A DNA stretch of 64,000 bases from UBA5704 sp036264355 (GCA_036264355.1 DATARD010000357.1:1-64000), one strand, 5' to 3'; counted from the stretch's first letter, positions 8,779 through 18,143 are shown. Program-made: numbers and translations. The notes: generated from the sequence alone by a model not told the origin.

Positions 8779-9073
8779 CGACCGTCACTGCACTGCGTGC
8801 GACCCTCACTGCACTACGTGCGACTGTCGCAGCACTGCGTGCGACTCTCACTGCACTACGTACGACCGTCACCGCATTGCGCGCGACCGTCACTGCATTG
8901 CGCACGACTGTCACTGCACTGCGTGCGACTGCCACTGCACTGCGCGCGACCCTCACCGCACCACGCACGACCGTCACCGCACTACGTACGACGGTGACGC
9001 CACTGCATGCGACGGTAACGGCACTACGCACGACAGTGACGCCACTGCGCACGACCGTCACGCCATTCCGGAG
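8779..9073 (+). repeat. 21-bp-period minisatellite (about 14 units)
   Basis: Units of 21 bp of the type CGTCACTGCACTGCGTGCGAC run head to tail with 2-6 differences each. Because 21 is a multiple of three and the unit lacks stops, several frames are open on both strands (a seven-residue VTALRTT-type repeat on the plus strand), but there is no ribosome-binding site or start that makes coding convincing. It occupies the region between copy C and the 3' end of the Uma2 gene; 8577-8676 holds nothing else that I can recognise. Confidence 0.9.
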
Positions 9074-9097
9074 GGGCGGCGCGGCCGGGTGGCGCGC

Positions 9098-9652
9098 TCA
9101 GGGCAACAGATCCGCCACCGGCAGCGAGACCTCCGGAGAGGTGACCGGGGAAATGAAATCTCCCGCGCGCAGGATCGTCCGGACGCGATAGCTTCCGTCC
9201 TCCGGCTGCCGATAGATATCGAGCAGCTTTTTTCTCAGATTGAGAATCCAGGCTTCCGGAATCCCGGCCGCGGCATAGATCGGGAGCTTGTGCCCGCGGT
9301 CGTGGCGCAGTGACTGGTCCGCGACCTCGACGACAAGCAGGGCGGCTGCCGGGTGGGCATCGACATAGTCGCGCGCGCTGCCTTCCACCACCGCGAGGTC
9401 GGGCTCGGGCTCCGACTGTGCGCCCAGGGAGAGAGGAGACTGAATCCGCAGATAGCGCCGCGGGAACGCCGAGCGGAGAGCCTCAGCCATGAGATGGATG
9501 CCGGTCGCGTGCGGGCCGCTCTGTGGTGGCATGGTATAGACGACCCCCTCGACCAGCTCCACCCTCGCTTCCGGAGGGAAGAATCCCGCGGCGGCCATGC
9601 GCTCATACTCCTGGCGAGTCCACCGGTAGACCTCGACGGCAGCAACAGACAT
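9098..9652 (-). CDS. Uma2 family endonuclease-like protein (DUF820)
   Basis: 184 aa from the ATG at 9652, which follows GAGGAGG. The PD-(D/E)XK-like fold of Uma2/DUF820 is recognisable: RWTRQEYERMAAAGFF and RVELVEGVVYTMPP near the N-terminus, then EPEPDLAVVEG and LLVVEVADQSLRHDR (the D..ExxD/K-type core), and the AGIPEAWILNL segment. The family is named for nucleases by fold; a cellular role is seldom known. It is a stand-alone gene here, next to a minisatellite. Confidence 0.85.
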   Translation of the reverse strand: MSVAAVEVYRWTRQEYERMAAAGFFPPEARVELVEGVVYTMPPQSGPHATGIHLMAEALRSAFPRRYLRIQSPLSLGAQSEPEPDLAVVEGSARDYVDAHPAAALLVVEVADQSLRHDRGHKLPIYAAAGIPEAWILNLRKKLLDIYRQPEDGSYRVRTILRAGDFISPVTSPEVSLPVADLLP

Positions 9653-9731
9653 GGGTGAAACACCTCCTCGCAACGTGACCACCGCGCCGGCGGTCATCCG
9701 GAATGATATCCCAGGATCTTCCTCCCGCCGT

Positions 9732-10838
9732 TCACCCCAAGCGGTCGATCCGTCCCTTGTCCAGCGCCTGGCCGGCGGTGCGGCCGAGCAGGCGGACGGC
9801 GCCGATCATTCCCGCGAAGCGCTCGTCTTTCGTCAGGCCCTGTTTGTAGCGGTAGTAGATCTGCTGTGCGATGACGGCGACTTTGAGGAGACCGAAGACG
9901 TAGTAGAAGAGGACGCCCGAGACGTCCCGGCCGCTCGCCGCGGCGTAGCGCTCGACGACTTCGGCACGGCCCAGGTTGCCGGGCAGGGTGGTCGGACCGG
10001 CGGGGAGGGTGCGGAGGGCGACGTCGTCGTCGGGATCGATCCAGTAGGCGAGGCTGGTGCCGAGGTCCATCAGCGGATCGCCGATTGTCGCCATCTCCCA
10101 GTCGAGGACGGCGGCGATGCCGGCGAGGTCCGGGGAGAGGACGAGGTTGTCGTACTTGTAGTCGTTGTGCAGCAGCGTGGCGCCGGTTTCGGCCGGCACC
10201 TCCGCCGGAAGATGATCGGCGAGCCAGGCGGCGGCGCGGTCGACGTCCGGCAGGTCGTCGGTCCGCGAGCCTCTCCAGCGCTCGGTCCAGCCGGAGACCT
10301 GGCGCTCGACGTAGCCCGCGGGATGCCCGAGGTCGCCGAGGCCGGCGGTCTGGTAGTCCACCGCATGCAGCTCGGCGAGCCCGTCCACCAGAGCCTCGCT
10401 GATCCGCCGCATCCGCTCCGGCGGCAGGTCGATCCCTGCCGGTGCCTTCTGCCGGCGCAGGACGATCCCGGTCTTCCGCTCCATCAGGTAGAACGGCGCG
10501 CCGATCACCGACGGATCGTCGCAGTGGGCGAGCGCGCGCGGCGCCTTGGGGTAGACGGTCCACAGGCGGGAGAGGACGCGGAACTCCCGGCCCATGTCGT
10601 GCGCCGTCTTCACCTTCGAGCCGAACGGCGGCCGGCGGAGGACGAGCTCGCGGTCTCCTGTCCTTATTAGATAGGTGAGATTCGAGTGGCCACCGGGGAA
10701 CTGCTCGACGGTGATCGTCTCGCCGCTGGTGAAATCGGGCAGGTGGCCGGCGAGCCAGACGCCGAGGGCGGCGGTGTCGATCTCCTCGCCGGGGCGGACC
10801 GGGCGGGTGTCTGAAGGCGGGGGGGGAGCGGAGCTCAT
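9732..10838 (-). CDS. Aminoglycoside phosphotransferase-like kinase (ACAD10/FadE36 type)
   Basis: 368 aa. The APH/choline kinase fold is seen from the glycine loop GGHSNLTYLI and LVLRRPP (Lys replaced by the family's Arg), the catalytic loop LLHNDYKYDNLVL and the metal-binding LDWEMATIGDP. This subfamily is regularly encoded beside acyl-CoA dehydrogenases and is related to the kinase half of human ACAD10, where 4-hydroxyacyl chains are phosphorylated during catabolism. Its ATG overlaps the stop of the upstream acyl-CoA dehydrogenase (ATGA), so translation is coupled, supporting that role. Confidence 0.85.
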   Translation of the reverse strand: MSSAPPPPSDTRPVRPGEEIDTAALGVWLAGHLPDFTSGETITVEQFPGGHSNLTYLIRTGDRELVLRRPPFGSKVKTAHDMGREFRVLSRLWTVYPKAPRALAHCDDPSVIGAPFYLMERKTGIVLRRQKAPAGIDLPPERMRRISEALVDGLAELHAVDYQTAGLGDLGHPAGYVERQVSGWTERWRGSRTDDLPDVDRAAAWLADHLPAEVPAETGATLLHNDYKYDNLVLSPDLAGIAAVLDWEMATIGDPLMDLGTSLAYWIDPDDDVALRTLPAGPTTLPGNLGRAEVVERYAAASGRDVSGVLFYYVFGLLKVAVIAQQIYYRYKQGLTKDERFAGMIGAVRLLGRTAGQALDKGRIDRLG

Positions 10839-12043
10839 CGCTTCTTCCGCGCCATGCCGTAGCGCCCGAGAATCCGCCGGGCCACCGAGGTCTTGTGCAC
10901 TTCGTCCGGGCCGTCGTAGATGCGGGCGGCGCGTTCGTGGCGCCACCAGAAGGCGAGCGGGGTTTCGTCGAGAAGGCCGAGGGCGCCGTGCATCTGGATG
11001 GCGTGGTCGAGGACCGTCTGGAGCACTCCGGCGACGTGGAACTTGATCATCGAGACTTCGTCGCGGGCGGCGTGCGCTCCTTCGCGGTCGATCCGCCAGG
11101 CGGTGTGCAGCACCAGCAGGCGCGCCGAGTCGATGGCGGCGCGGCATTCGGCAATCCAGGCGTGGACGATCTCCCGCGTGCCCAGCGGCTCGCCGGGAGA
11201 GATCTCCCGCTCGGCGGCGCGGCTGCACATGAGGTCGAAGGCCCGTTCGCAGATGCCGAGCCAGCGCATGCAGTGGTGGATGCGTCCCGGGCCGAGACGC
11301 TCCTGGGCGAGCGAGAAGCCGGCGCCCTCGGCGCCGATGCGGTTCGCCACCGGCACCCGCACGCCGTCGAGCTGCACCTCGGCGTGGCTCATCCAGCCCT
11401 CGCCCGCCTCGCCCATGACGGACAGGTTGCGCACGATGCTGAAGCCCGGCGTGTCCAGGGGGACCAGGATCTGGCTCGCCCGCTGGTGCGGCAGCGCCTG
11501 CGGCTCGGTCATCGCCATGACGACGCAGAAGGCGGACCCCTCGGCGGACGAGGTGAACCATTTGCGGCCGTCGATCACGTAGTCGTCGCCGTCGCGGCGC
11601 GCCGTGGTGCCCAGCCAGACCGGGTTCGAGCCGGCGAATCCGGGCTCGGTCATGCCGAAGCAGCTCCGGATCTCGCCGCGCACCAGCGGCCCCAGCCAGC
11701 GCTCCTTCTGCTCCGCGGAGCCGTATTGCAGGAGGAGCTCCATGTTGCCGGAGTCGGGCGCCTGGCAGTTGCAGACGTAGTGGCCCAGCGGCGAGCGGCC
11801 GAGCACCTCGCCGACGAAGGCGAGCTCGAGCAGCGAGAAGCCGGCACCGCCGTGCTCGCGCGGCATGTGAGGCGCGAAGGCGCCGATCTCCTGCGCCCGC
11901 TTGCGCAGGCGGTCGAGGTCGCCCTGCACGGCGCCGAAGCCGCGGGTGAAGAGAACGGGCTCGAGAGGGACGATCTCGTCGTCGACGAGACGGCGGAGGG
12001 AGACGGTCAGATCGCGGACGGTTTCGGGAACGCTGAAGTCCAT
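10835..12043 (-). CDS. Acyl-CoA dehydrogenase family protein (ACAD10/11-like)
   Basis: 402 aa from MDFSVPETVRDL. FAD-dependent acyl-CoA dehydrogenase: N-terminal helical domain, CFGMTEPGFAGSNP (flavin/substrate-binding beta-domain entry), RKWFTSSAEG, and the C-terminal helices QMHGALGLLDETPLAFWWRHERAARIYDGPDEVHKTSVARRIL (quoted in part: the GP-EVH ending is typical). It is coupled by a 4-bp overlap to the kinase downstream. Together they would oxidise an unusual acyl-CoA, perhaps a 4-hydroxy-acid derivative, after phosphorylation. Confidence 0.88.
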   Translation of the reverse strand: MDFSVPETVRDLTVSLRRLVDDEIVPLEPVLFTRGFGAVQGDLDRLRKRAQEIGAFAPHMPREHGGAGFSLLELAFVGEVLGRSPLGHYVCNCQAPDSGNMELLLQYGSAEQKERWLGPLVRGEIRSCFGMTEPGFAGSNPVWLGTTARRDGDDYVIDGRKWFTSSAEGSAFCVVMAMTEPQALPHQRASQILVPLDTPGFSIVRNLSVMGEAGEGWMSHAEVQLDGVRVPVANRIGAEGAGFSLAQERLGPGRIHHCMRWLGICERAFDLMCSRAAEREISPGEPLGTREIVHAWIAECRAAIDSARLLVLHTAWRIDREGAHAARDEVSMIKFHVAGVLQTVLDHAIQMHGALGLLDETPLAFWWRHERAARIYDGPDEVHKTSVARRILGRYGMARKKR

Positions 12044-12168
12044 GCCCCGGAGCATAGCTCGCCTCGGTCTCGCTCGACAGCCCGGAATCCGTGGGGTAGC
12101 ATTCGGGTTTACCCATTCGGCATAACATTCGGATATCGTCCGGACATGCCGTCTGTCGCGCCTTCTCA

Positions 12169-14415
12169 ATGATCCAGCAAACCTCTCCCCTCTGGTCCAC
12201 CCCGAGCTCGCCGCGCCCGTCCCGTGCGCTCAAGGGGCGGAAGAAATACCCCTGTCCGGGTGACCGCTTTTGGGTGCCGGCCGGCGAGCGGGCGGCGATC
12301 GCCGGATATGACGTCGGCGGGATGCTCTACGCCGGCACCGGCCTGCCGCCGGTGAGCCGGCAGCGGGTGGGCATCGAGCCGGCTCTGCTCGATCCACAGA
12401 TGAAGGTGGGACGGGGCGCCGCGGACCGCCAGGGGCGTTTCATGTCCTACTGGCCCTCCTATTCGGCGATCCACCCGGACAGCCGGATGGCATATCTCGA
12501 ATGGCTGGCGGGCGGCCGCGGTCCCGGCGCCTACATCGGCTACGTCTTCCTCTTCTTCTACGGCATCGAGCGGCGCGTGCTCGCCGATGCGGCGCAGTCC
12601 CGGCTGGCGCGCTCTGAGGTTGACGTCCTGCTCGCCGAGGTCGAGCGCCTCAAGGCCCTGTACAAGACCGAGCCCTCGTTCCAGGGCTACGCCACGAACC
12701 TCCTCTCCTTCGCCCGCTTCGCCTACCGGCCGGTCAAGGTCGAAGAGCTGCGGCCGCCGCTCGAACGGGTCAACTTCGCCGAGACGCCCCTCACCGTGCG
12801 CCTGGCGCTCGGCAGCTTCGCCCAGGCAGGCCGGCCGATTCCCGCCGAGTGGGCGCTCTCCTGGCTGCTCACCTCGCCCGACATCTACCTGCGGACGCCC
12901 GCCGTCCGCTGCCCGGACGAGTTCCGCGAGCTGTTCGAGCAGCGCTACCTGGAGACCTTCGACGGCACCGGCCTGGTGGTGCCGCCGGGCAAGCTGACCA
13001 TCGCCGCGCACTACTACCCGGCGAGCGCGACGTTCTCTGGACAGATCACCCTCAAGCTCGACGTGCCGGAGGTGACCACCTATCCCGCGCTGCTGCGGCC
13101 GATCCGCGACGTCGCCGACGGCGTGGTGCAGGATCTGGACGCCTACAGCCGCTGGGTCGGCCGCACCGGTGGCTCCGACGGCCTCGCCGCCTTGGCGCTG
13201 CTGCCGGCGGAGCTGGCGCTGCGCCGCCGCGACAGCACGGAAGCCGTCCGCATGGTGGAGTGGATCGAGCGGAAGCTGGGAGCGGGGAGCTCCGCCCTGG
13301 TCAACGGCCGCGAGCTCTTCGCGCACTGGCCGGTCAAGCTGGCCGGCAAGGCCACCCGGCGGGAGGCCGAGATGCTCGCCGCCTTCCTCGCCCAGCGCGG
13401 CTATGGCCTGGAGCCGGACGTGCGCTTTGGCGGCGCGCTGTTCACGTTCCTGCCGGTGGTGCTGTTCCGGCTTCCCGACAGTTTTGGAAACAAATCGGGC
13501 AACAAATCGGGCAACTCTTCGGGCGACATCTCCGAAGTGAGCCCGGCCTACCACGCTGCGGCCGTCCTGCTGCACCTGGCCGCCGCCGTTTCGGCCGCGG
13601 ACGGCAGCATCACCGAGCCGGAGGAGCGCCATCTGCTGGCGCATCTCGAAAGCTCCCTCCAGCATCTGTCGGACGCGGAGCGGACACGCCTCAAGGCGCA
13701 CCTGCGCTGGCTGCTCGCCGTGCCGCCGGGCCTCGCCGGCCTCAAGAAACGGATCGCGCCGCTCCCCGCGGAGCAGCGCCGGGGGATCGGCCAGTTCCTG
13801 ATCGGCGTCGCCGGAGCGGACGGCCACATCGGCTCCGAGGAGCTGAAGCTGCTCACCCGCATCTACGCCCTGCTCGGGCTCGACGCCCAGGCGGTCTACT
13901 CGGACGTGCACGCGCTGGCGAGCGGCGAGGCGTCTGCAGCCACCGAGCCGGTCACGGTCCGGCCGGCCGAGGCGGCTGTCCGCTTTCCGATCCCCAAACC
14001 GAAGTTGCGAGCCCGTCCGCAAGGTGTCACCCTCGATCTCCAGAAAGTGCAGGCCAAGCTCGCCGAGACCGAGCAGGTGTCGAGCTTCCTCGAAGAGATC
14101 TTCCGCGAGGAGGAGGCTCCCTCACCCCCGGCCCCTCTCCCATCTCCCACCCAGACCCCCGCCGGGAGAGGGGAGACAGCAAGCGTCGCCGGCCTCGACG
14201 CCGCGCATTCGGCTCTCCTGGAGCGGCTGGCGGAGAAGGACTTCTGGCCGCGGATGGAGATCGAGCGCTTGGCCGATGAGTTGGGCCTGCTGCCCGACGG
14301 CGCCCTGGAGCTGATCAACGAGGCCGCTTTCGCACGCTGTGGCGCGCCATTGCTCGAAGGGGATGAGATGATCGAGATCGACCGGCAAGTCCTCTTGGAG
14401 ATCACAGCAACATGA
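12169..14415 (+). CDS. TerB-N/TerB/TerB-C domain protein
   Basis: 748 aa. Residues ~25-230 match the TerB N-terminal domain (RFWVPAGERAAIAGYDVGGMLYAG start, then SYWPSYSAIHPDSRMAYLEWLAGGR, and YVFLFFYGIERR). A long helical middle leads to a TerB-like domain around 460-580 (HLAAAVSAADGSITEPEERHL and GVAGADGHIGSEELKLL, the two acidic metal-binding type helices) and a TerB-C-like end (~680-748, FWPRMEIERLADELGLLPDGALELIN). It overlaps the next gene by 4 bp. The trio TerB-N protein, DUF2791/BrxD ATPase and Lhr-like helicase is known from comparative genomics as a DNA-processing/anti-phage-type set. An oddity is a palindromic repeat embedded near residues 645-660 and an NKSGNKSGNSSG linker. Confidence 0.85.
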   Translation: MIQQTSPLWSTPSSPRPSRALKGRKKYPCPGDRFWVPAGERAAIAGYDVGGMLYAGTGLPPVSRQRVGIEPALLDPQMKVGRGAADRQGRFMSYWPSYSAIHPDSRMAYLEWLAGGRGPGAYIGYVFLFFYGIERRVLADAAQSRLARSEVDVLLAEVERLKALYKTEPSFQGYATNLLSFARFAYRPVKVEELRPPLERVNFAETPLTVRLALGSFAQAGRPIPAEWALSWLLTSPDIYLRTPAVRCPDEFRELFEQRYLETFDGTGLVVPPGKLTIAAHYYPASATFSGQITLKLDVPEVTTYPALLRPIRDVADGVVQDLDAYSRWVGRTGGSDGLAALALLPAELALRRRDSTEAVRMVEWIERKLGAGSSALVNGRELFAHWPVKLAGKATRREAEMLAAFLAQRGYGLEPDVRFGGALFTFLPVVLFRLPDSFGNKSGNKSGNSSGDISEVSPAYHAAAVLLHLAAAVSAADGSITEPEERHLLAHLESSLQHLSDAERTRLKAHLRWLLAVPPGLAGLKKRIAPLPAEQRRGIGQFLIGVAGADGHIGSEELKLLTRIYALLGLDAQAVYSDVHALASGEASAATEPVTVRPAEAAVRFPIPKPKLRARPQGVTLDLQKVQAKLAETEQVSSFLEEIFREEEAPSPPAPLPSPTQTPAGRGETASVAGLDAAHSALLERLAEKDFWPRMEIERLADELGLLPDGALELINEAAFARCGAPLLEGDEMIEIDRQVLLEITAT
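14120..14178 (+). repeat. Intergenic-type palindromic repeat embedded in the TerB coding sequence
   Basis: CCCTCACCCCCGGCCCCTCTCCC followed by CCGGGAGAGGGGAGA (quoted in parts under 20 bases: CTCACCCCCGGCCCCTCTCC and GGGAGAGGGGAGAC) is the same kind of CCCTCACCCC..CTCTCCC palindrome as the intergenic one at 27081-27150. Here it lies in frame and codes a Pro-rich linker (APSPPAPLPSPTQTP) between the TerB core and the C-terminal domain. Confidence 0.6.
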
Positions 14416-15770
14416 CGGAACCGAATCTACCGGCGACTCTGACACCTCCCGCGATCCGCCCGCGCGACCGCGACACGATCCTCCAGTCGTTGCGTGCCGG
14501 CGTCGTGCCGCGCCGGGGTCATCAGCACATCCAGGTCGGCCGCGTCGACGAGGTGCGCGCCCTGGCCGAGGACATCGATCGCATCCGCGACGGCGGCTCG
14601 GCGATCCGCTTCGTGATCGGCGAGTACGGCTCCGGCAAGACCTTCTTCCTCTTCGTGGTCCGTGCCATCGCGCTCGAAAAAGGGCTGGTGGCGTCCACCG
14701 CCGACCTGAGCCCCGACCGGCGCCTGCACGCGACCGGCGGCCAGGCGCGCGCGCTCTACGCCGAGCTGATGGCGAACCTCGCGACGCGCACCAAGCCGGA
14801 GGGCGGAGCGGTGGCGAGCGCCGTCGAGCGCTTCGTCACCTCCGCCCTGCAAGAGGCGCGGGAGAGCGGCACCGCCCCGGGGACCGTGCTCCAGGCGCGC
14901 CTCGGCAGCCTCTCCGAGATGCCCGGCGGCTACGACTTCGCCGAGGTCGTCGCCGCCTACTGGCGCGGCCACGACGAGGCGGACGACCGTCTCAAGTCCG
15001 ACGCGGTGCGCTGGCTGCGCGGCGAATTCACCACCAAGACCGACGCCCGCAAGGCGCTCGGCGTGCGCACCATCATCGATGACGACAACCTCTACGATCA
15101 GCTCAAGCTCTTCGCCCGCTTCGTCCGCCTCGCCGGCTATGGCGGCTTCCTGGTCTGCCTCGACGAGCTGGTCAACCTCTACAAGCTCGCCAACAGCCAG
15201 GCGCGGACCAGCAACTACGAGCAGATCCTGCGGATCCTGAACGACAGTCTCCAAGGCGTCAGCGTCGGCCTCGGCTTCCTCCTCGGCGGCACGCCCGAAT
15301 TCCTGCTCGACACCCGCCGCGGTCTCTACAGCTACGAGGCGCTGCGCACCCGGCTGACCCAGAACCGCTTCCTGGATGTTCCGGGCACCGGTCTGCGCGA
15401 CTTCACCGGGCCGGTGCTCCATCTCGCCAACCTGAGCCAGGAGGAGCTGTACGTCCTGCTGCGCAACCTGCGCCACGTGCATGCGGCGGGCGATCCGGCG
15501 CGCTACGCGGTTCCGGACGAAGCGCTGGTCGCCTTCATGGAGCACTGCGCGAAGCGGTTGGGAGAGAGCTACTTCCGCACTCCGCGGAGCCTCATCCGCG
15601 CCTTCCTCGAAATGCTGGCCATCCTGGACCAGAACCCGCAGGCGGATTGGCGCGACCTGCTGGGGGCGGTGGAGATCGCTCCCGACCGCGATCCGAATCG
15701 ATTCGATCTGGAGCCCATTCCGGTGGGGAAGAAGGGGGATGACGACGACCTCGCCTCCTTCACCCTCTGA
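14412..15770 (+). CDS. brxD: BrxD-like P-loop ATPase (DUF2791)
   Basis: 452 aa, start overlapping the TerB-protein stop (ATGA). Walker A is GEYGSGKTFFL (~residues 75-85) and Walker B FLVCLDELVNLYKL (~250); the ILNDSLQGVSVGLGFLLGGTPEFL and YEALRTRL segments are typical of the BREX system ATP-binding protein BrxD family. It should hydrolyse ATP and work with the helicase encoded next, whose start lies 32 bp inside this gene. No BREX core (PglZ, PglX, BrxC) is in the window, so this is the stand-alone form. Confidence 0.85.
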   Translation: MTEPNLPATLTPPAIRPRDRDTILQSLRAGVVPRRGHQHIQVGRVDEVRALAEDIDRIRDGGSAIRFVIGEYGSGKTFFLFVVRAIALEKGLVASTADLSPDRRLHATGGQARALYAELMANLATRTKPEGGAVASAVERFVTSALQEARESGTAPGTVLQARLGSLSEMPGGYDFAEVVAAYWRGHDEADDRLKSDAVRWLRGEFTTKTDARKALGVRTIIDDDNLYDQLKLFARFVRLAGYGGFLVCLDELVNLYKLANSQARTSNYEQILRILNDSLQGVSVGLGFLLGGTPEFLLDTRRGLYSYEALRTRLTQNRFLDVPGTGLRDFTGPVLHLANLSQEELYVLLRNLRHVHAAGDPARYAVPDEALVAFMEHCAKRLGESYFRTPRSLIRAFLEMLAILDQNPQADWRDLLGAVEIAPDRDPNRFDLEPIPVGKKGDDDDLASFTL

Positions 15771-18012
15771 TCAGTCCTCCGCCTTCCACCGCCTGCATCC
15801 GAAGATCCAGCGCTGGCTCTGGCAGCAGGGGTGGAGCGCGCTGCGCGACATCCAGGAAGCGGCGATCCCGCTGATCCTCGACGGCACGGCGGACGTGGTG
15901 ATCGCTGCGGCCACGGCCGGCGGCAAGACCGAGGCCGCCTTTCTGCCCATCCTCACCGCCCTGGCGAACGACCAGGAAGGCGCCGGCGGCAGCGTGCGGG
16001 TGCTCTACGTGAGCCCGTTGAAGGCGCTGATCAACGACCAGTCGGACCGGCTCGACCGCCTGTGCGCCGATCTCGACATCTTCGTCAACCGCTGGCACGG
16101 CGACGTCCCCGCGGCGCGCAAGCGCCGGCTGCTGGAGAACCCGTCCGGCGTGCTCATCATCACTCCCGAGTCGCTCGAAGCGCTGTTCGTGCTCCAGGGC
16201 CCGAAAGTCCGCCGGCTTTTCGAGCGCCTCGCCTACGTCGTGGTCGACGAGCTGCACGCCTTCATGGGCACCGAGCGCGGGCAGCAGCTCCAGTCGCTGA
16301 TGCACCGCGTCGAGCTGGCGATCCGCCGCCGCGTGCCGCGCATCGCGCTCTCGGCCACCCTGGGCGATCTGGGTCTCGCCTGCGACTTCCTGCGCCCCGG
16401 CGGTGGAGACGCCGTCGAGCGCATCACCGCCGAGCGCGGCGGCCAGGAGCTCAAAGTGCAGATCCGCGGCTACCGCGCCCGGCCGCCTAAGCTGACCGAA
16501 CGGCAGGCGGCGGATCTGGAGAAGACCGGCCAGACCGTGGAGCTGGAGGACCTCATCCCCGGCGACGCCGTCGACATCAGCCGGCATCTGTTCGAACGGC
16601 TGCGCGGCGGCCATCATCTGATCTTCGCCAACCGGCGGCGCGACGTGGAGCTCTACGCCGACCTCCTGCGCCGGCAGTGCGACACCCTCGGCATCCCGCC
16701 CGAATTCTGGCCGCACCACGGCAGCCTCTCCCGCGAGCTGCGGGAAGACACCGAAGCCGCGATCAAAGACCGTGCGCGTCCGGCCACCGCGGTCTGCACC
16801 ACCACCCTGGAGTTGGGCATCGACGTCGGCGCCATCGAGAGCATCGCGCAGATCGGCCCCCCTCCGACCGTCGCCAGCCTGCGCCAGCGCCTCGGCCGCT
16901 CCGGCCGGCTCGGCGGAGCCGCCGTGCTGCGCGGCTACATCCAGGAGCCGGAGATCGAGTCGCGCACCGCGCCGCACGATACCTTGCGCGCCGACCTGGT
17001 GGAAACCATCGCCATGGTCCGCCTCCTGGTCGCCGGCTGGTGCGAGCCGCCGGACAGCGGCGCGCTGCATCTCTCGACCCTCGTGCAGCAGGTCCTCTCG
17101 ACCCTCGCCGAGCACGGCGGCTTCCACGCCGACCAGGCCTGGCGCGCTCTCTGCCGCGACGGCGCCTTCCGCGCCGTCACCCAGCCGCTGTTCGCCGAGC
17201 TGCTGCGGAGCCTGGGGAAGAACGAGCTGATCCGCCAGACCCACTCGGGAGAGATCGTCCTCGACCTGACCGGCGAACGGATCGTCAACCACTACTCCTT
17301 CTACACCGCCTTCCAGACCGCCGAGGAGTACCGTCTCACCTGCGCCGGCAAGAACCTCGGCAGCCTGCCGATCTCCTTTCCGCTCTTCCCCGGCCTCTTC
17401 CTCATCTTCGGCGGCCGGCGCTGGGTCGTCCTCGCGATCGACGAAGAGCACAAGATCGTCGATCTCAAGCCGGCGCAAGGCGGCCGGCTCCCCGGCTTCG
17501 AAGGAGGAAAAGGAGCGCCGGTCCACGACCGGGTCCGCGAGGAGATGCTCGCCGTCTACCGCGGGACGGACCTGCCCGCGTTCCTCGACGTCGAAGCCCA
17601 GGACCTCCTCGCCGAAGGCCGCGCCCACTTCGAGCGGTACGACCTCGCCGGCCGGCGCCTGATCGAAAACGGCAGCGGCAGTCTCCTCTTCGCCTGGCGG
17701 GGAGACCGCATCCTCGACACCCTGGTCGTCTGGCTCCACTCCGAAGGCATCCAGACCTCGCGCGAGGGCCTGGCCCTCCTTTTCCCCAACGCCGATCCGG
17801 AACAGCTCCGCGACGAGATGGCCCGCCTGGCGGACGAGCCGCCGCCGGACCCCCTAGAGCTGGCGGCCACGGTGGGCAACCGGCGATCGGAGAAGTTCCA
17901 TCCCTATCTGTCGGACAGCCTGCTGACGGCCGACTTCGCGGCGCGGGCTCTGGACGTGGCGGGGGCGTGGGGAGTGATGCGGGAGGTCGGGGGAGTTGGA
18001 TCGATAGAGTAA
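15739..18012 (+). CDS. Lhr/BrxHI-like DEAD/DEAH-box helicase
   Basis: 757 aa from the ATG at 15739 with GAAGGGGG upstream; the frame overlaps the ATPase gene by 32 bp. Superfamily 2 motifs: Q-like WSALRDIQEAAIP, motif I ATAGGKTEA, Ia VSPLKALINDQ, Ib ITPESLEAL, motif II DELH, motif III SATLGD, motif IV LIFANRRRDVE, V TTLELGIDVG, VI QRLGRSGR. The Lhr-like layout is followed by a C-terminal winged-helix/accessory part. It probably translocates on DNA using ATP. Third gene of the overlapping TerB-ATPase-helicase operon. Confidence 0.9.
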   Translation: MTTTSPPSPSDQSSAFHRLHPKIQRWLWQQGWSALRDIQEAAIPLILDGTADVVIAAATAGGKTEAAFLPILTALANDQEGAGGSVRVLYVSPLKALINDQSDRLDRLCADLDIFVNRWHGDVPAARKRRLLENPSGVLIITPESLEALFVLQGPKVRRLFERLAYVVVDELHAFMGTERGQQLQSLMHRVELAIRRRVPRIALSATLGDLGLACDFLRPGGGDAVERITAERGGQELKVQIRGYRARPPKLTERQAADLEKTGQTVELEDLIPGDAVDISRHLFERLRGGHHLIFANRRRDVELYADLLRRQCDTLGIPPEFWPHHGSLSRELREDTEAAIKDRARPATAVCTTTLELGIDVGAIESIAQIGPPPTVASLRQRLGRSGRLGGAAVLRGYIQEPEIESRTAPHDTLRADLVETIAMVRLLVAGWCEPPDSGALHLSTLVQQVLSTLAEHGGFHADQAWRALCRDGAFRAVTQPLFAELLRSLGKNELIRQTHSGEIVLDLTGERIVNHYSFYTAFQTAEEYRLTCAGKNLGSLPISFPLFPGLFLIFGGRRWVVLAIDEEHKIVDLKPAQGGRLPGFEGGKGAPVHDRVREEMLAVYRGTDLPAFLDVEAQDLLAEGRAHFERYDLAGRRLIENGSGSLLFAWRGDRILDTLVVWLHSEGIQTSREGLALLFPNADPEQLRDEMARLADEPPPDPLELAATVGNRRSEKFHPYLSDSLLTADFAARALDVAGAWGVMREVGGVGSIE

Positions 18013-18020
18013 GCTTCCGC

Positions 18021-18143
18021 ATGAACTCTTCACGGTCCACCGCGGCCGCGCCGGGCGCAAAGTACATCGAGGTCCCGGAAGCGCGGCACAACGAGTTCCC
18101 GGGACTGGAAAAGAGGCTGCTGGAAGCCATGACGGGCGGTTGA
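18021..18143 (+). pseudogene. Possible C-terminal scrap of an alpha/beta hydrolase
   Basis: A 40-codon frame starting 8 bp after the helicase stop encodes GAKYIEVPEARHNEFPG, which resembles the strand-loop around the catalytic His of alpha/beta hydrolases (VPGAGHND type). The rest of the enzyme is absent. It may be a relic, or a chance frame; there is no ribosome-binding site. Confidence 0.35.

Noticed and set aside
8744..9061. Repeat protein of VTVVRSA or TVTALRT type in the 21-bp array
   Set aside because: Open frames exist on both strands merely because the 21-bp unit has no stop; no start signal and no signal peptide.
9732..12233. 833-codon fusion of an acyl-CoA dehydrogenase shadow with the APH-like kinase
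   Set aside because: Only the last 368 codons are kinase; the upstream part is a shadow of the dehydrogenase in another frame, which overlaps by ATGA.
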